A stretch of 64,000 nucleotides of DNA. Origin: Flaveria trinervia (taxonomy: Eukaryota > Streptophyta > Magnoliopsida > Asterales > Asteraceae). Below the pieces are notes generated by a model. The model was not told the origin of the DNA. It saw only the letters and a list, made by a program, of their open reading frames with translations, and made no database searches. Location: positions 91,173,498 through 91,237,497 of the forward strand of contig CM046447.1 in assembly GCA_025506515.1 (NCBI GenBank), in the 5' to 3' direction. The position numbers and the translations under genes are program-made. Shown here piece by piece: positions 1-12,230 of the stretch (the stretch's first letter is position 1; every line of letters begins with the position of its first letter).

Positions 1-22
1 AAAGATAGAGCAAAACAAGTAC

Positions 23-1088
23 CTGAACGGCAAACAGAAATAAGCACGCTAGGCCGAGCCATGAATGCAGGCTGTAAAAGTTGTCGATCCCCCTGTCATT
101 GTGAAACTTCCAAGCAGCCCACAAACTGATTACTCCAATATTAGCGCCAAGAACTGAAGTGCGAGATGAACTAGCTTTTTAAAACCTTTTGTTCCAGATA
201 ACGTTTTGTACGCCAGCATAGCTGCATTCATGATCCACCCAAAACTATGCATTAGCACTCAGATTTCATATGTAAAACGACCCATACATCAGTACATCCA
301 TAAAGATATCACTAGAGAAGCATAACAGCACAATGTAACGACCGGCAGAGGTGTATTTTGGATCACTGATGCAAAAATGATATAAAAATGATGTCATAAT
401 GTCTTATACCTTCACCATTCAGCAAAAGAAGGCCAAATACCATAAGAACAGGATGAACCTGCAGAAAACACAGCTTTATTGAATATTAATGCATATGAAG
501 ATTATGCAACATAAACAGTAATCTAATTAGCACACAATCAAGTAATCAACAGATCACGTTACTCGGTTCAACGACGAATGTACTGATAAAAAAGCAAACA
601 CCTGCATCTATAACCAAAATCGCACCAATTAGAATGATAACAAACGGTTGATTACTTGATTTGGTTAAAATTGATCTACACAACCAGCTACTGGATTAAA
701 ATTACGTGCAGGCAACTTCCAATTTGATTAAACTAAGCTAAGAACACAAAAACTCAACAGTAATTAAGCAGCTACTGGAAATCCAATCAATCAAAATCTG
801 CAATCATGATAACAAGCTTGAACATCGTGCCTTCGATCAAAGCAAAATCAACGCAACGAAACGCCTTAATCCTCTTCAACAATACGTCGACGTACAAAAC
901 TGAAGGTGAAATTGAAGAATGAATGGAGAGATTTGGAGAATTACATTGAAGAGTAGACTTTTGTTGTCGGAGAAGAGAGCCAGTCCTCCTCTGTAATGAA
1001 CGTTCCATATAAGAACTAAGATCGTCACTAATAAGCCTAAACTCCGTACGCACAAGAATATGGGGAATTTGACCGGAGGCACCATCAT
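23..1088 (-). CDS. Cytochrome b561 (transmembrane ascorbate ferrireductase), copy 1, 3'-truncated by the window edge
   Basis: This is the same gene as 44013-45471. Exons on the minus strand are 945-1088 (ATG at 1088, starting MMVPPVKFPIF), 410-458 (VHPVLMVFG...NGE) and 23-221 (AMLAYKT...LFLFAVQ). The last exon lies to the left of position 1 and is not visible. Exon 3 is 199 nt here but 200 nt in the other copy: one C of a CCC run is missing near 135, which breaks the frame in the third membrane segment. Because the other copy is open at this point, I read this as a sequence error. Members of the family move electrons from cytosolic ascorbate across a membrane through two haems. Confidence 0.85.
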
Positions 1089-2032
1089 CTTCCTGCTTGA
1101 AAAAAAAATCTCCGGCGAGATTAACAGAACTGAGGTTCTTATGTTTAGGGTTACGGCGGGTTATCCGATTTCAATTAATGGTAACTCGGAGCCCCGGAGT
1201 TCTCAGATCGAAAAGGTGCTTACTTTACTTTTTTTTTCTTTAAACATTTTAACCTACTCTTAATACGATACTCATCGATACTAGTAGAGAAGCACTATGC
1301 TAATGATCTAGATGACCGATGACCCTTTGGTTGAAGATTTATTTAATAAGGGAGTAAAGTTTGATTTAATTGTATTGATATCGAAAATGATTTAAAACAA
1401 ACACCGCTATAAATTTTGGACCAACTTATTTTTATTGTACACCTCAAATTGTAAAATCAAATTGAAAGCAAACCAATTGGTTTCATAAAAAATAAATCGA
1501 ACTCCATCTCTTGACTTGATATAAAACTATGAGCAGGTTGTCTTTTGAGACGTTACGAGTCCAGACTTATTTGGTTTTAATTTTAAAAATGTTAAAATAC
1601 AAACCTTAACTATTTATAAACATTGTTTCGTGACATACTATTTTTACCAATGATCCTTATTTTAAATGGTAAAGGAGAAGTACGTAATACATGTAAATGC
1701 GAAAAGATTTAGAGTTAAGTACTTAAGTTTTATTCCAAACAAAAATAATCAAACTTAAACCAAAGAACTTTTTAAAGTCTGAGTTTTCCATCTAAGTAAG
1801 TTGAGGATGCGGTCACAATTAATGCGACGAAATATTTCGAAACATTGTGGTAAAAAAAGAACTATTTGGCTCACACGGGTTAACCTATACACCCTACTCC
1901 GCCTCTGTAATCCCCGGGCGCCGCTCAGGTACAACGCCTCCATACATACTTCCAATTTCAACTTCTTCTTAACATTTATCATCATCATCATCATCCACTT
2001 CAGTTCTTCAGTTTCTGTGATTTCGATCCATC
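1089..2032. promoter_or_regulatory. Divergent intergenic region between cytochrome b561 and PheRS beta, copy 1
   Basis: There are 944 bp between the two start codons, which face away from each other, so both promoters and 5' UTRs must lie here. The centre is AT-rich. The PheRS side has a pyrimidine-rich leader and a short ATC run (about 1979-1994) just before its ATG. I could not assign a TATA box or transcription start with confidence. Short open frames here have no homology that I recognise. Confidence 0.6.
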
Positions 2033-2149
2033 ATGCCTACAGTCAGCGTCGGAAGAGACCTCCTTTTCCAAGCCCTAGGGCGCACCTACAGTGAGTTTCA
2101 ATCTCAATTTCTCTTCATCTTTTAACACTTTCATGTTAATCTTCCATTA

Positions 2150-2195
<46 letters not shown>

Positions 2196-5100
2196 CAGCA
2201 CAGGATGAATTCGATGAGTTATGCTTCGAATTCGGAATCGAGCTCGACGATGTGGTGAGTATTTGCATATGCTGACGCATTTGAATGTAGGTAAGATGTG
2301 TATGATTTATTGAGTTTTGGTTTGATATATCAGACGACTGAGAAAGCGATTATAAGAAAGGAGAAGCATTTGAAGGAAGAGGATGAGGTTGGTGGTGATG
2401 AAGAGATTATCTACAAAATTGACGTTCCTGCCAATAGGTCACTTTTAAGCGTTACTCATGTTTGCTCGTGTTTTTCAACTTTTTGACTTCATGTGTAATG
2501 TGCTTAGAAAATCAGTACTGCTTCGTTGCTGCTAGCTTTAGCTTAGTTTGAGGTTTGCCAAACAGATCAATAAGGCTATGGGATGCATCTTTGATTCATT
2601 GCTATTTTAGTTTTGAGATAACGCTTCAGATTTAAGGGCAAAAGTTAGTATAGGAAGTGCTTTTTCCATGCGAAGTGTACGAGTGAAATTATCACGCAAG
2701 AACAAGTCATAATCACACATGAAGGAAATATCACTTTGTATAATAGACTTTTTCTAGATTTAAGATAACTCTCTTGTAGCCAAGTTTAGGAAAACAACGA
2801 AGGTGTATATTTGTTTTTGTGTCAATTGAGCCCTATTTTTGTTTGAAATTTTTTATGAAATCGGATGCTTAAGGAGTGCCTAGGTGTGAGGCACCCTCTA
2901 GCAAGAGAGGCGATGGTGTGAGGCGACAAGTGTACATGAGGCGGCACCTCTTGTACATGGACAGATTTTGTGTATTGAGAGGTTGCACATGTACCTTTTT
3001 AGATTGCGTAGAGCCATAGAGGTTATTTATATAATAATTTGTGTATAGAGGTTGTTTATATCTTAATTTTGGGTACGTGATAGTAGAAACCTATCAAAAA
3101 TGTAAACTTTTTATATACATAGCTGCACCTTGCGTATGTGATGTGCACGCCTTTGTCACTGCTTTGTGGACCCTATCGCCTCTGTACGCCTTGTTTTTTT
3201 ATAAAGTCAAGATCCTAACAGTATGTCAGTATGTGGTACCAAATAAAGATGTAGCTAAAATTTTGAATTCCATAACCTTTATACATTTGAGAAGTTTACG
3301 TTTAAACAAAACAATTAATGTGTGGCTTTTTTATATCGAATGGACTCATGGAGCAGTCAGAGGATTTAAAGTATGAGTTTATAGTGTAAAATATCTGATG
3401 TGGGCTTTTCTAAATAGATTTTACTATGCTCATTTAAAAATGCAGATATGATTTGCTTTGTCTTGAGGGACTTGTTCAGTCACTGCGCATATTTTGTGGC
3501 GTTGATTCTGTACCTAATTACAAACTTGCTGGTATCAGTAAGGAATCTATGCTGAAAATGCATGTAAAGCCTGAGGTATATATCTAATAGACCAACCCTG
3601 GTGTGCTATGCTTCTTTAAAGCAGAGAACTCTTCACTTTCACATATTTGGTAGATAATATTGGTTTGTTTTTATTTTACTACAGACATCCTTGATACGTC
3701 CGTATGTTGTTTGTGCTGTTTTGAGGGGTATAACTTTTGACGAGGTGAGATATAACAGCTTTATTGATCTCCAAGATAAGCTTCATCAGAATATATGCAG
3801 GTGATATATGAATTTACTTTTGTCGCTGATTGTAGGGTGCAAGATTCATATATATATATGTATATATGTATATATCATCATTTAAGATACTTTATTGGCT
3901 TGTTGCCTTTATATTTTTCAGGCGAAGAACTCTGGTTGCTATTGGAACACATGATTTGGACACAATAGATGGCCCCTTCACATATGAGGTTTGTGAATTT
4001 GTTAAGAACAGTCAGACCTGTGCACATGAAGTGATGTATGTGTGAAAACCCCAATAGGCACCTAAATGCCCCTGAGCACTCCACAGAACATATAAATATT
4101 TCATTAATTTTTGCTGATACGTTTATTCACAAGTTTAGAAAGGTTTCTTTTATCACTTGATGCTTCATCTTTTTTTCTTTTCTCTATTTGTTCAGGCTTT
4201 GCCACCATCAGAGATAGAGTTTAAGCCACTAAAACAGGTAAAAAGGATCATTATCTAACTTGATTTGTGCATATTAGCATACACTAAAGATAAAGTCACT
4301 CACATCTGCATTCATTCACCAATGTACCAAGACAAGCGCATATGTAACGTTGGGAAATTACAACCCTTATGATCTGATGTCATTATTGCTTACATCGCTT
4401 ATATCCAGTTGGTTGTAGCAAGAAATTTGCTTATGCAGTGGTGATGACTTTTTTATAGGTGGAAACTTTCAAAGCTGATAAGCTGATGGAGTTTTACAAG
4501 GTAGGTCATGCTTTCATTTACATTTGTGTACATATAAATCTGTGTGATTCTTTCTGGTTGTTGAGAGAGTGATATGTGCTTTCATTTACGTTTTGATGCC
4601 TTGTTTATCTTTTTGAAACGGCAGTCTGATTTGAAATTGAAGAAGTACTTGCACATAATTGAAGAATCGCCTGTTTTTCCTGTTATTTATGATCGAAACA
4701 GGTATCCAGCTTTGATTTTTGGTATTTATGGTATTTATGTTGAAGTTTCATCATTTCTTGTTTTAGCATCTCTGAATTTGTTGTCATTAGAAGAATCGTA
4801 AATGGTCAAGTATCCATAACAAAATAAGTCACATAGAATCATCAACATATATTATGATATTATAGTATAACTCCCTATTATCGTTATCTTTATTTGCCCT
4901 TTTGTATTGTCTGGGGGTGATTCAGTTTTCTTATACTGTTCATGCAGTTATATTATAATGTCATGGTTCTGTGTTTGGTAAGGTAGACTTCATGTCCTCT
5001 GGTTTTAGTTAAGTGACAAAAAGGGCAGGTTGAGTAATACGGCAATTTTGGTTGGTGAGGTTTTGGGTTGGCCTAAAACACATTTTGTCCAAAACACCAA

Positions 5101-8100
5101 AAATTTATTCTGCAAACAATTAGGTGTCAAATATGTGGACAAATTTCTGTTAATTAGTTTTTGAGAATTTATGCATTAAGCATACACTTTTGGTTAACTT
5201 TCAATTCCACCTTTTACCCATTTCTTTCTAACAATATAGATACATATAAAAGACCTTGAACCAAACATTTTGATAAATGTGAGGTACTGTCATCTCTAGT
5301 TTTAATACATATGTTAATTACATGTTTAATTGAGTAAATTCTACCATACTTTATCCCTTAATTTGCAGGTCCTATTTTATCATGTTTTCCAATCTGATGA
5401 TTATTTAATTTACAAACTACCTATCTATTTTCGCAGAACCGTTTTGTCTCTTCCCCCAATAATTAATGGAGCACACTCAGCTATCTCTTTGAAGACCAAG
5501 AATGTATTCATTGAATGCACAGCCACTGATTTGACCAAGGCCAAGATTGTTTTGAACACCATGGTCAAGTGTAGAAGAATTCTTTTGCATGTTTTTCTCA
5601 ACAATCTTTCAAGTCATTTGTACCACAAAATATTGATAAGATTATGTAACTTTTACTGCAGGTTACAATGTTCTCTGTGTACTGCGAACGGAAGTTTGAG
5701 GTTGAACCAGTTGAAGTAACATATTCTGATGGGAAATCCTATATTTGCCCTGAGTTATCCCCCTATGACATGAAGGTGTCTTTATCTTACATAAATCGTA
5801 TCGCTGGGGTTTCATTAGAGGCAAATAAGGTACAAAACATGCGAAATATGTAAAACATGCCTAAACAGTTATACTAATTATTGTAGATAGATGCATTGCT
5901 AAAAGGAATGAAGAGCATGATTGTGTCATGGCGTCATGCTCTTGAGTCTTGACAGCTGTTAGAATGTTATTATTTGTAACTTTCTTCCAGGTTGCTGGGT
6001 TACTGAACAAAATGCAGTTACGTGTGGAACAATCTGTCTCAGAAAATAACGAATGTACTTTTATTGTGTCTGTTCCCCCAACCAGAAGTGATGTTCTTCA
6101 TGCATGTGATGTAGCAGAGGTATGGAATGGAAGTACATTCATATATTATTATTATTATAAAAATGATGATGATTATTATTATTGTTTATTATTTTATTAT
6201 TATCATTTATTCTGTTACTTGTGTTATATTATTATTATTAATGTTGTAGTTATTATATTTATGTTTGTATTATATAATCCATTATTCAAAATGCCTCTTA
6301 TTTGATATAACTGACATGATATATCTGGTTTATTGTAACAAATTCGAAAGGACGTGGCAATTGCATATGGTTTCAATAAAATTCCGAAGCAGATACCTGC
6401 ATCTTTGAAGCCCTTGCTCTGAATCAGTTCAGTGACCTTATCAGAACAGAGGTAAATATTTACCATTAACACGCGGAACTTCTTCTATTGTTCATTGTAA
6501 GGATCAGTTCAGTTTCTAATTTTGACCCATTGATTTATGAACGGATTATAATTATCTCTAACTGGCGAAAAGTGTAAAAGCGAAAAGAAAGTAAAGTGTG
6601 AATGGGATAAAGGGATGGGTAGTCTTGCAAAGTGTATTTGAATTCATAGAACTTTAATTGTTTTATTCAACAAATAGATCATTGAAATAGTATGTTTTCA
6701 TATTTGGCAAAGCAAGCGCTTGTAATTTAATTTAATTTTTTGACTAAAAAGTGTTCTTGGTCAACTCAACCCCACAAAACCAAGACGTTACTGCTTTTGA
6801 CCCGATTACAACTCATTCATTTTTGCCACAGCTAGTTTTCTATTTAGATATTAAATCTTTCCAGTGACAACTTGTTGTTCTTTTGCCTTTGTTGCACATG
6901 GGAAACCACATTCATTGTTTTTTAAAACTTTTTAGGGTTAGCATGTTTTTCATTTATATGCACATATTCAAATGTAGACATGTATATATAATTGCATATG
7001 CATAGATCAAGTTATAATTTAAACTATGAATGAAATAGGACAAAGTAATTTCTTGCACTATATCTTGCTAGATTATAGTTGTTGCATGCATCAATATATG
7101 TGAATTGTTTGTTGTATGTGCTTGATGTCTTTTTGGTTTGTTTTTCTTTTTAGATCGCACTATGTGGTTATACCGAAGTGTTAACTTGGATCTTATGCTC
7201 TTACAAAGAGAATTTCCCCATGCTGAACCGTAAAGATGACAAATCTACTGCAGTTATCATTGGAAATCCTCGCTCTGCAGATTTTGAGGTTTGCATCCAT
7301 TTCTACACTTGTTATTTGAAAAAAAGGATAAATAAGTAGAACTAGATGCTTCAAGCTTATGAAATCATAACCTAGTTTAATCATTAACATGTTGAAACAT
7401 AAAGGACATGGGAAAATAACTTTTACAGTCAAATATTGATCACCAAAATATGATAGGCAAAGTGGAAAACTGATTTGAAAATCAAGAGACAGCTCAAAAT
7501 TGGTAATTGGTGCCATGGCATAGCTAGATTTCTGCCAACTGCTATTTTAGTGATTTAATGTAGGCAGATTACGTCTTGTCAAAAACTTGTTTAACTCTTG
7601 AATTGTATAGGTTGTAAGAAGCAGTCTCATGGCTGGGATACTGAAAACAGCGGCACACAATAAAGATCATCCGAAACCTATCAAGGTAAAATGAGCTTTA
7701 TCATTTTAATGACATCAGGTCATTTACATGATACTAAGTTGGAGGGGTACCTTCTCTTTGTTTTGCTTATAATTGAGCTTAGTGTTATTCTTACATCTCA
7801 TTCGAACTCCAGATATTTGAAGTAGGTGATGTAACTGTATTGGATGAGTTAAAAGATGTTGGGGCCACAAATCGTCGCCAATTGGCAGCTCTTTACTGTG
7901 GCGCTACTTCCGGTTTCGAGGTAATATTATGCTTTCAGATTTTGCATATGTTTCCTCTTTGACATATGAAAATACATGTGTAAGATTCATTTTAACAGAA
8001 CTCGTTTATCACTATATATAATATATCTTTTCCTGTTGAGTAACTTTTTTTAATTAATCTATTTACCTCGTCTAAACTCAAATCTAGGTAGTGAAACTAA

Positions 8101-9345
8101 ACACCCATTTTAGCTCTTTAACATCAAAATAGCACCTTTCTAAAACATTCTTATGATCATCTAAAATGTGGATAATTGATATTTCATGTGATGATCTTTC
8201 ATCTATACTTTTTCTCTTCTGAGTTGATCTTGTACTCCCTTTTTTATCTGCAGTTGATACATGGCTTGGTTGACAGAATCATGGAAGTAACAGGCACCCC
8301 TTTTGTATTGGCCGGGGACAATACTGGTTACTACATTAAGCGATCAGATGTAAGTACTTTTCCATATTGCGCGATGAGTTGCATTTGTCAGCCTTGTTAC
8401 CTGTGATGGTTATGTTAATCTCAAACCGCTCATTTTAAAAGAAGTTACCTTAAAAGGAAACAGGTTTAAAGTGGTCCAGTAAATCATTGTATACAAATAT
8501 ACAATCTTAATCATATATAAAACACTCAAAAATCATTTTAGGTCATCTTCTGGCCTGTAAGCCTACCCACATATTATACCACATCTACTGTCAAACTGCC
8601 TTGTTTAGTTACAAATTTGTTATCCAATGAAGGAGCCTGAGTTTCTTTCGGGGAGACAAGCGAGCATCATATACAAAGGGAAGCGGATAGGAACTTTTGG
8701 CATTGTTCACCCACAGGTACTAGAATTGAAAGTCCATATAGTTATTTTTTATTATAATTATCCAATTTTTGAGATCTTACTGTTTCTTCTTTATATTTTT
8801 TATATTTATACTTGTGTTTTCTAGTCAAGTGGATGACATTTTAAACATATTATTTCTTGAGAAGGGAAGTGTCACTGATTTTGCACCACTTGTAGCAAGC
8901 TCATCTATACTTGTCAATAGGCTCATATCTGACTGAGATACAGTATATTTCATATTTTAGAGGTGACCCATTTACCTAGAAATGGGTTGATTCAGCTTGT
9001 ATTTTACCTCTAAAGGGTCAAATACTTTACATGCTTGGTTAAAATTGAAATGGTTCAAATGGATGCAAAGTGCCCCCGATCTATTAAAGATTTTACAGCC
9101 TACTTAGTACTCTCTAATCATGTTATTCCAAAAAATTATCTTAATATATTCATAATCTAGGTTTTAGTCATTTTTCATAACTTTATTATTTTTTAAAATT
9201 CGGGGAAAGGGAGGAACAAAATCCATGTAAACTTCTTGTGATAATTTTTTGACCCATCATGTCTCATAACTTTCAGGTGCTGGAAAACTTTGACATTCCT
9301 GATCCGTGCTCCTTCGTGGAGCTCAACATCGAGAGCCTGCTATAA
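2033..9345 (+). CDS. Phenylalanyl-tRNA synthetase beta chain, cytosolic, copy 1
   Basis: Nineteen exons: 2033-2090, 2199-2254, 2334-2437, 3446-3575, 3685-3800, 3922-3988, 4196-4237, 4459-4500, 4625-4701, 5437-5563, 5662-5829, 5991-6119, 6351-6451, 7154-7288, 7611-7685, 7813-7920, 8254-8349, 8633-8716, 9277-9345. The exons sum to about 594 aa, as in plant cytosolic PheRS beta. The start is MPTVSVGRDLLFQALG. Family blocks include SLPPIINGAHSAI (B3/B4 region), SVPPTRSDVLHACD (B5), GNPRSADFEVVRSSLMAG, and YCGATSGFELIHGLVDRIME near the C-terminus. The subunit pairs with a catalytic alpha chain to charge tRNA-Phe. Exon 13 is one base short at about 6414-6416, giving an in-frame TGA at 6420; the downstream exons stay coding in the expected frame, and the break is in both copies. 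That fits a sequence error, but a damaged gene cannot be excluded. Confidence 0.92.
2147..2195. repeat. (ATT)n microsatellite in PheRS beta intron 1, copy 1
   Basis: This is an uninterrupted ATT run directly before the intron 1 acceptor. The corresponding run in copy 2 (46529-46576) has a different length and an interrupting TATA step. The run length differs between the copies, which suits either polymerase slippage or sequencing error. Confidence 0.9.
6140..6245. repeat. ATT/ATG-rich low-complexity stretch in PheRS beta intron 12
   Basis: A run of ATT and GAT triplets directly after exon 12, within the intron. It has the same layout in copy 2 (about 50525-50630). It is simple sequence with no coding meaning; the apparent poly-tyrosine reading frame across it is an artefact. 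Confidence 0.85.
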
Positions 9346-11536
9346 CGCTGATACCTCTTTATATTATACATGCAAGAAGCATTGGCCTTCTTAAGCGAGG
9401 AAATTTTTATTTGCTTAACTGAAAGAGTCGTTGATTTTTACTGTTAAACATTGATAACTACAAGGTTTAAATTGTGTGTTGTGCTGGAATGAAATTCATG
9501 TTACTTAGTTATACCTGTTTAGGTGGTGAGACGAGAAAAAAGAACCCTAAAACTACTTGATTCTAATAGAAACAAGGTTATCTGTATTGGGACATTTTGG
9601 TTGTTTGGTTTTGGGTCAGTTTAGTTATCCAATTTTGTTTTAGGTTTAAGGTACTCTTTTTAGAGTGTTTTTTTAAATTCTTTTACTTTAGTCTACTGAT
9701 AAAGATGAATCTACTTGGCTGATCGATGTGTATAATTGGACATTTAGCTTAAGAGAACTGAAATAACCAATTAACCATTAATAAAAATAAGTGTCAATTA
9801 CATGTATTTCAAATTTGATCTTCTCAGTATTAGAAGTTAAAGCTTTAGTCCTCACTGTGAACACTAACTTTGCTGTCAATCGGCTAAAATACCGACAATT
9901 AAGGGATCATTGGACATGAGAAAACCACCCAGCCCTTATCCACATCTTTCCTGACTAGGCGCCAAGTCCATTGTCGTCTAACTTTGTTAAAAGTCCACAT
10001 TGCTTCCCCCTTCCCTTGCTTTGATGGTCACCATCAGGAAATCTGATACCATGGTTGCGGACGGGTTAGATGTGTTAAGCTGTGTTGTATTATTAGGAGT
10101 AAGAATCCAATGGCACCATTTGGCACTCTACTTGATTTTTGTTTCCCCCTCCCTCTAGCGTTCAATTTCAAACCTAATAATCACCAATCAAGAGAAAGGT
10201 AAAGAAACACGGTTGTTGTGATTACCCAATCTTTGTTTTTCCCATATAATTGGTCTTTTAAGTTACGATTTCGTAAGCGGATGAACATGGCTGCCGTTAG
10301 AAGTGAGATTGGAGGTTCTTTGTATGTGTTGTGCCTAAGAAACACATAAAGATGGTGCGTTGGTGGTAGTTTTTGGTTGTGCCTCTGATATCGGAACAAA
10401 TGTTTAAAAAGACAATCAAGGGAGCCTGAATAGATTGAAAACATTGGTTTATTTAGGTGCATTATTCATTTGTTTATTTTTTTTAGTATTTCTATTATTT
10501 AGACTTAATTTGTTATTTTACAAATTATTAACGTCGATAACTAAGAAACAATCGTGTTGTCCAAGAGCGAACAGTGAGTTAAAATTGTAATTTTCGATAC
10601 ATAGGAACCAAAACTTAAAACATAAGTAAACCACAATATCATCCGTGTAATTAACTCAATTCTTAATTTACTTATCAATTCTTAATTTACTTATCAATTC
10701 TTAATTTACATCTTAATTTACTTCTTAATTCTTAATTAACTCAACGACTCCTAAATGAGATTTTTTTTACAAGTAAATGAATTTCTATAATTCAGTGCTT
10801 AAAAGATCCTCATATAATCATATAGCAACCCTAATCAAACTAGAGATACCAATGGGATCCATGTACGATAAATACACACAACACTCTCAGTTAGAAGCTC
10901 TTAGTTAAGAATACGCTAAGCTCAAATACACACAACACTCTCACTGACTTGGTCCCGCATTAAATTAAGTGGGGAGTAGACATGTGGACGGCTAAGCTCA
11001 AATACTGTCTAACCGACCCAATCATTGATTTGGTACCACATGAAATTAATGGGGGTTGGCACGAAACTCAGCTAAACCCAATCACTCATTCTTTTTAGTT
11101 TGTTGGCCTTTGTTAGGGTGGGTGGGGGATTCAAAGAAAATCACATTGTTACATAAAAACTAAAGAAAACCAATTAAAACACTTCTTTTATAACAAAACA
11201 AGTCAAGCAAAATAAAACCAGCCAATTTTAAAAATGCAAATCACACGATCATTTTAAACCTTTGTGTTGGAACTTCAAATTTTCTTTTTATTTTTTGAAA
11301 TAAAGAATATAAACTATGTTTAAGCTACTAGGTAAATTATGTGTGTCAACATATGAAGATCAACCATTAAGTGTGTCAACTTTGAAAGACGGCCACTATC
11401 AGTCTACAACCATGACCACAACATGCGACAGATGAAATGAGAATTGTGACAATCCCCAACCTCAGGAACTAAACAATCATGTCATAAAAGTTTAAACTAC
11501 TACATTGTCATATTTAAAAGTATAAGTAGAATTACC
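9346..11536. other. Intergenic region between the 3' ends of PheRS beta and HAC-like, copy 1, left part
   Basis: The two genes converge here. After the PheRS stop there is AT-rich sequence with no gene I can support. A tandem stretch lies at about 10655-10740, and a 15-nt phrase (CACACAACACTCTCA) occurs twice near 10880 and 10930. An open frame on the minus strand at 10181-10462 has no recognisable homology. The same sequence is at 53729-55920 in copy 2. Confidence 0.6.
10655..10740. repeat. Short tandem repeat of a TTCTTAATTTACTTATCAA-type unit
   Basis: Three to four imperfect copies of a 17-19 nt AT-rich unit, decaying to the right. The same array is present in copy 2 near 55040-55125. No function is apparent. 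Confidence 0.8.
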
Positions 11537-11871
11537 TTTTTTTAACGGCAAATGTACGACCTTGCTTCGGAGGATATGTGCTATTTTAATCGGGTTCAAC
11601 TACCCGTTTTCAAACCGGGACCACACCCCCAACCCCCTCAGAAGAAAACCCCTCAGAGTAAGACTTTAACTCATAACGTTCTAATATTTACATGTCATGA
11701 ATACTTTACCTTAACTAGTTTAGCTAAGGATCATTGGTAAGTAGAATTCATCAGTCAATTGGGTTGATAGTCTCTTGGTAAGATTTATAGACTCTTTTGA
11801 AAGCATACAGGTTCAAACCTGATACAAAGTAATTTTTTAGAGCTTCAAAATAAAATATTACCGTTAAAAAG
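11537..11871. mobile_element. MITE-like element with TTTTTAACGG ends, copy 1
   Basis: The left end reads TTTTTTTAACGGCAAAT, and the right end is its inverted counterpart (ATTACCGTTAAAAAG). That gives terminal inverted repeats of roughly 12-15 bp around a 335-bp body with no coding capacity. I could not define a target-site duplication. Inside, at 11761-11830, there is a stretch like RNA polymerase III A and B boxes (TCTCTTGGTAAG and GGTTCAAACCT), so a tRNA-derived origin of part of the body is possible. The family is not identified. Confidence 0.5.
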
Positions 11872-12095
11872 AACCGATCAAAAGACATTATTGAATGTGA
11901 TTATTTACAACATTTTATTATACTAAATTAGCACTAGAAACTAATAAGCATGACTTACTGAATTTAAAAGCCAAGAAAAGACATACTTTGCCTCTCTATT
12001 CTGAGTACCAACCATTCTAGGAAAAATCCTTTTATTACAACTAAACATGTTATATCAACATGATAGCATCCAATAACAAATAAACGTCATTGTTA

Positions 12096-12136
12096 TATTT
12101 GCATTTTATGGGCAAGAGACCCATAAAATGCAAATA
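12096..12136. repeat. Perfect 17-bp inverted repeat downstream of HAC-like, copy 1
   Basis: Arms at 12096-12112 (TATTTGCATTTTATGGG) and 12120-12136 are perfect reverse complements around a 7-nt loop, CAAGAGA. It lies 95 bp beyond the HAC-like stop codon, so probably within its 3' UTR or just after it. Each arm holds an ATTTGCAT octamer. Candidate roles are an RNA hairpin in the 3' UTR or a tiny foldback transposon remnant. Confidence 0.8.
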
Positions 12137-12230
12137 CAAGAATCATATAAACTAAAAAAACTCTTCATATATACCCAAGTTATCAATATATATACACATC
12201 GTGGAAGCCAATCTTGATCAAGTCACTTGG

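Noticed and set aside
10181..10462. 93-codon open frame (-) between PheRS beta and HAC-like
   Set aside because: Composition typical of chance frames in AT-rich DNA; no family resemblance.
11761..11830. tRNA gene
   Set aside because: A- and B-box-like words only; no acceptor stem or anticodon loop can be formed.
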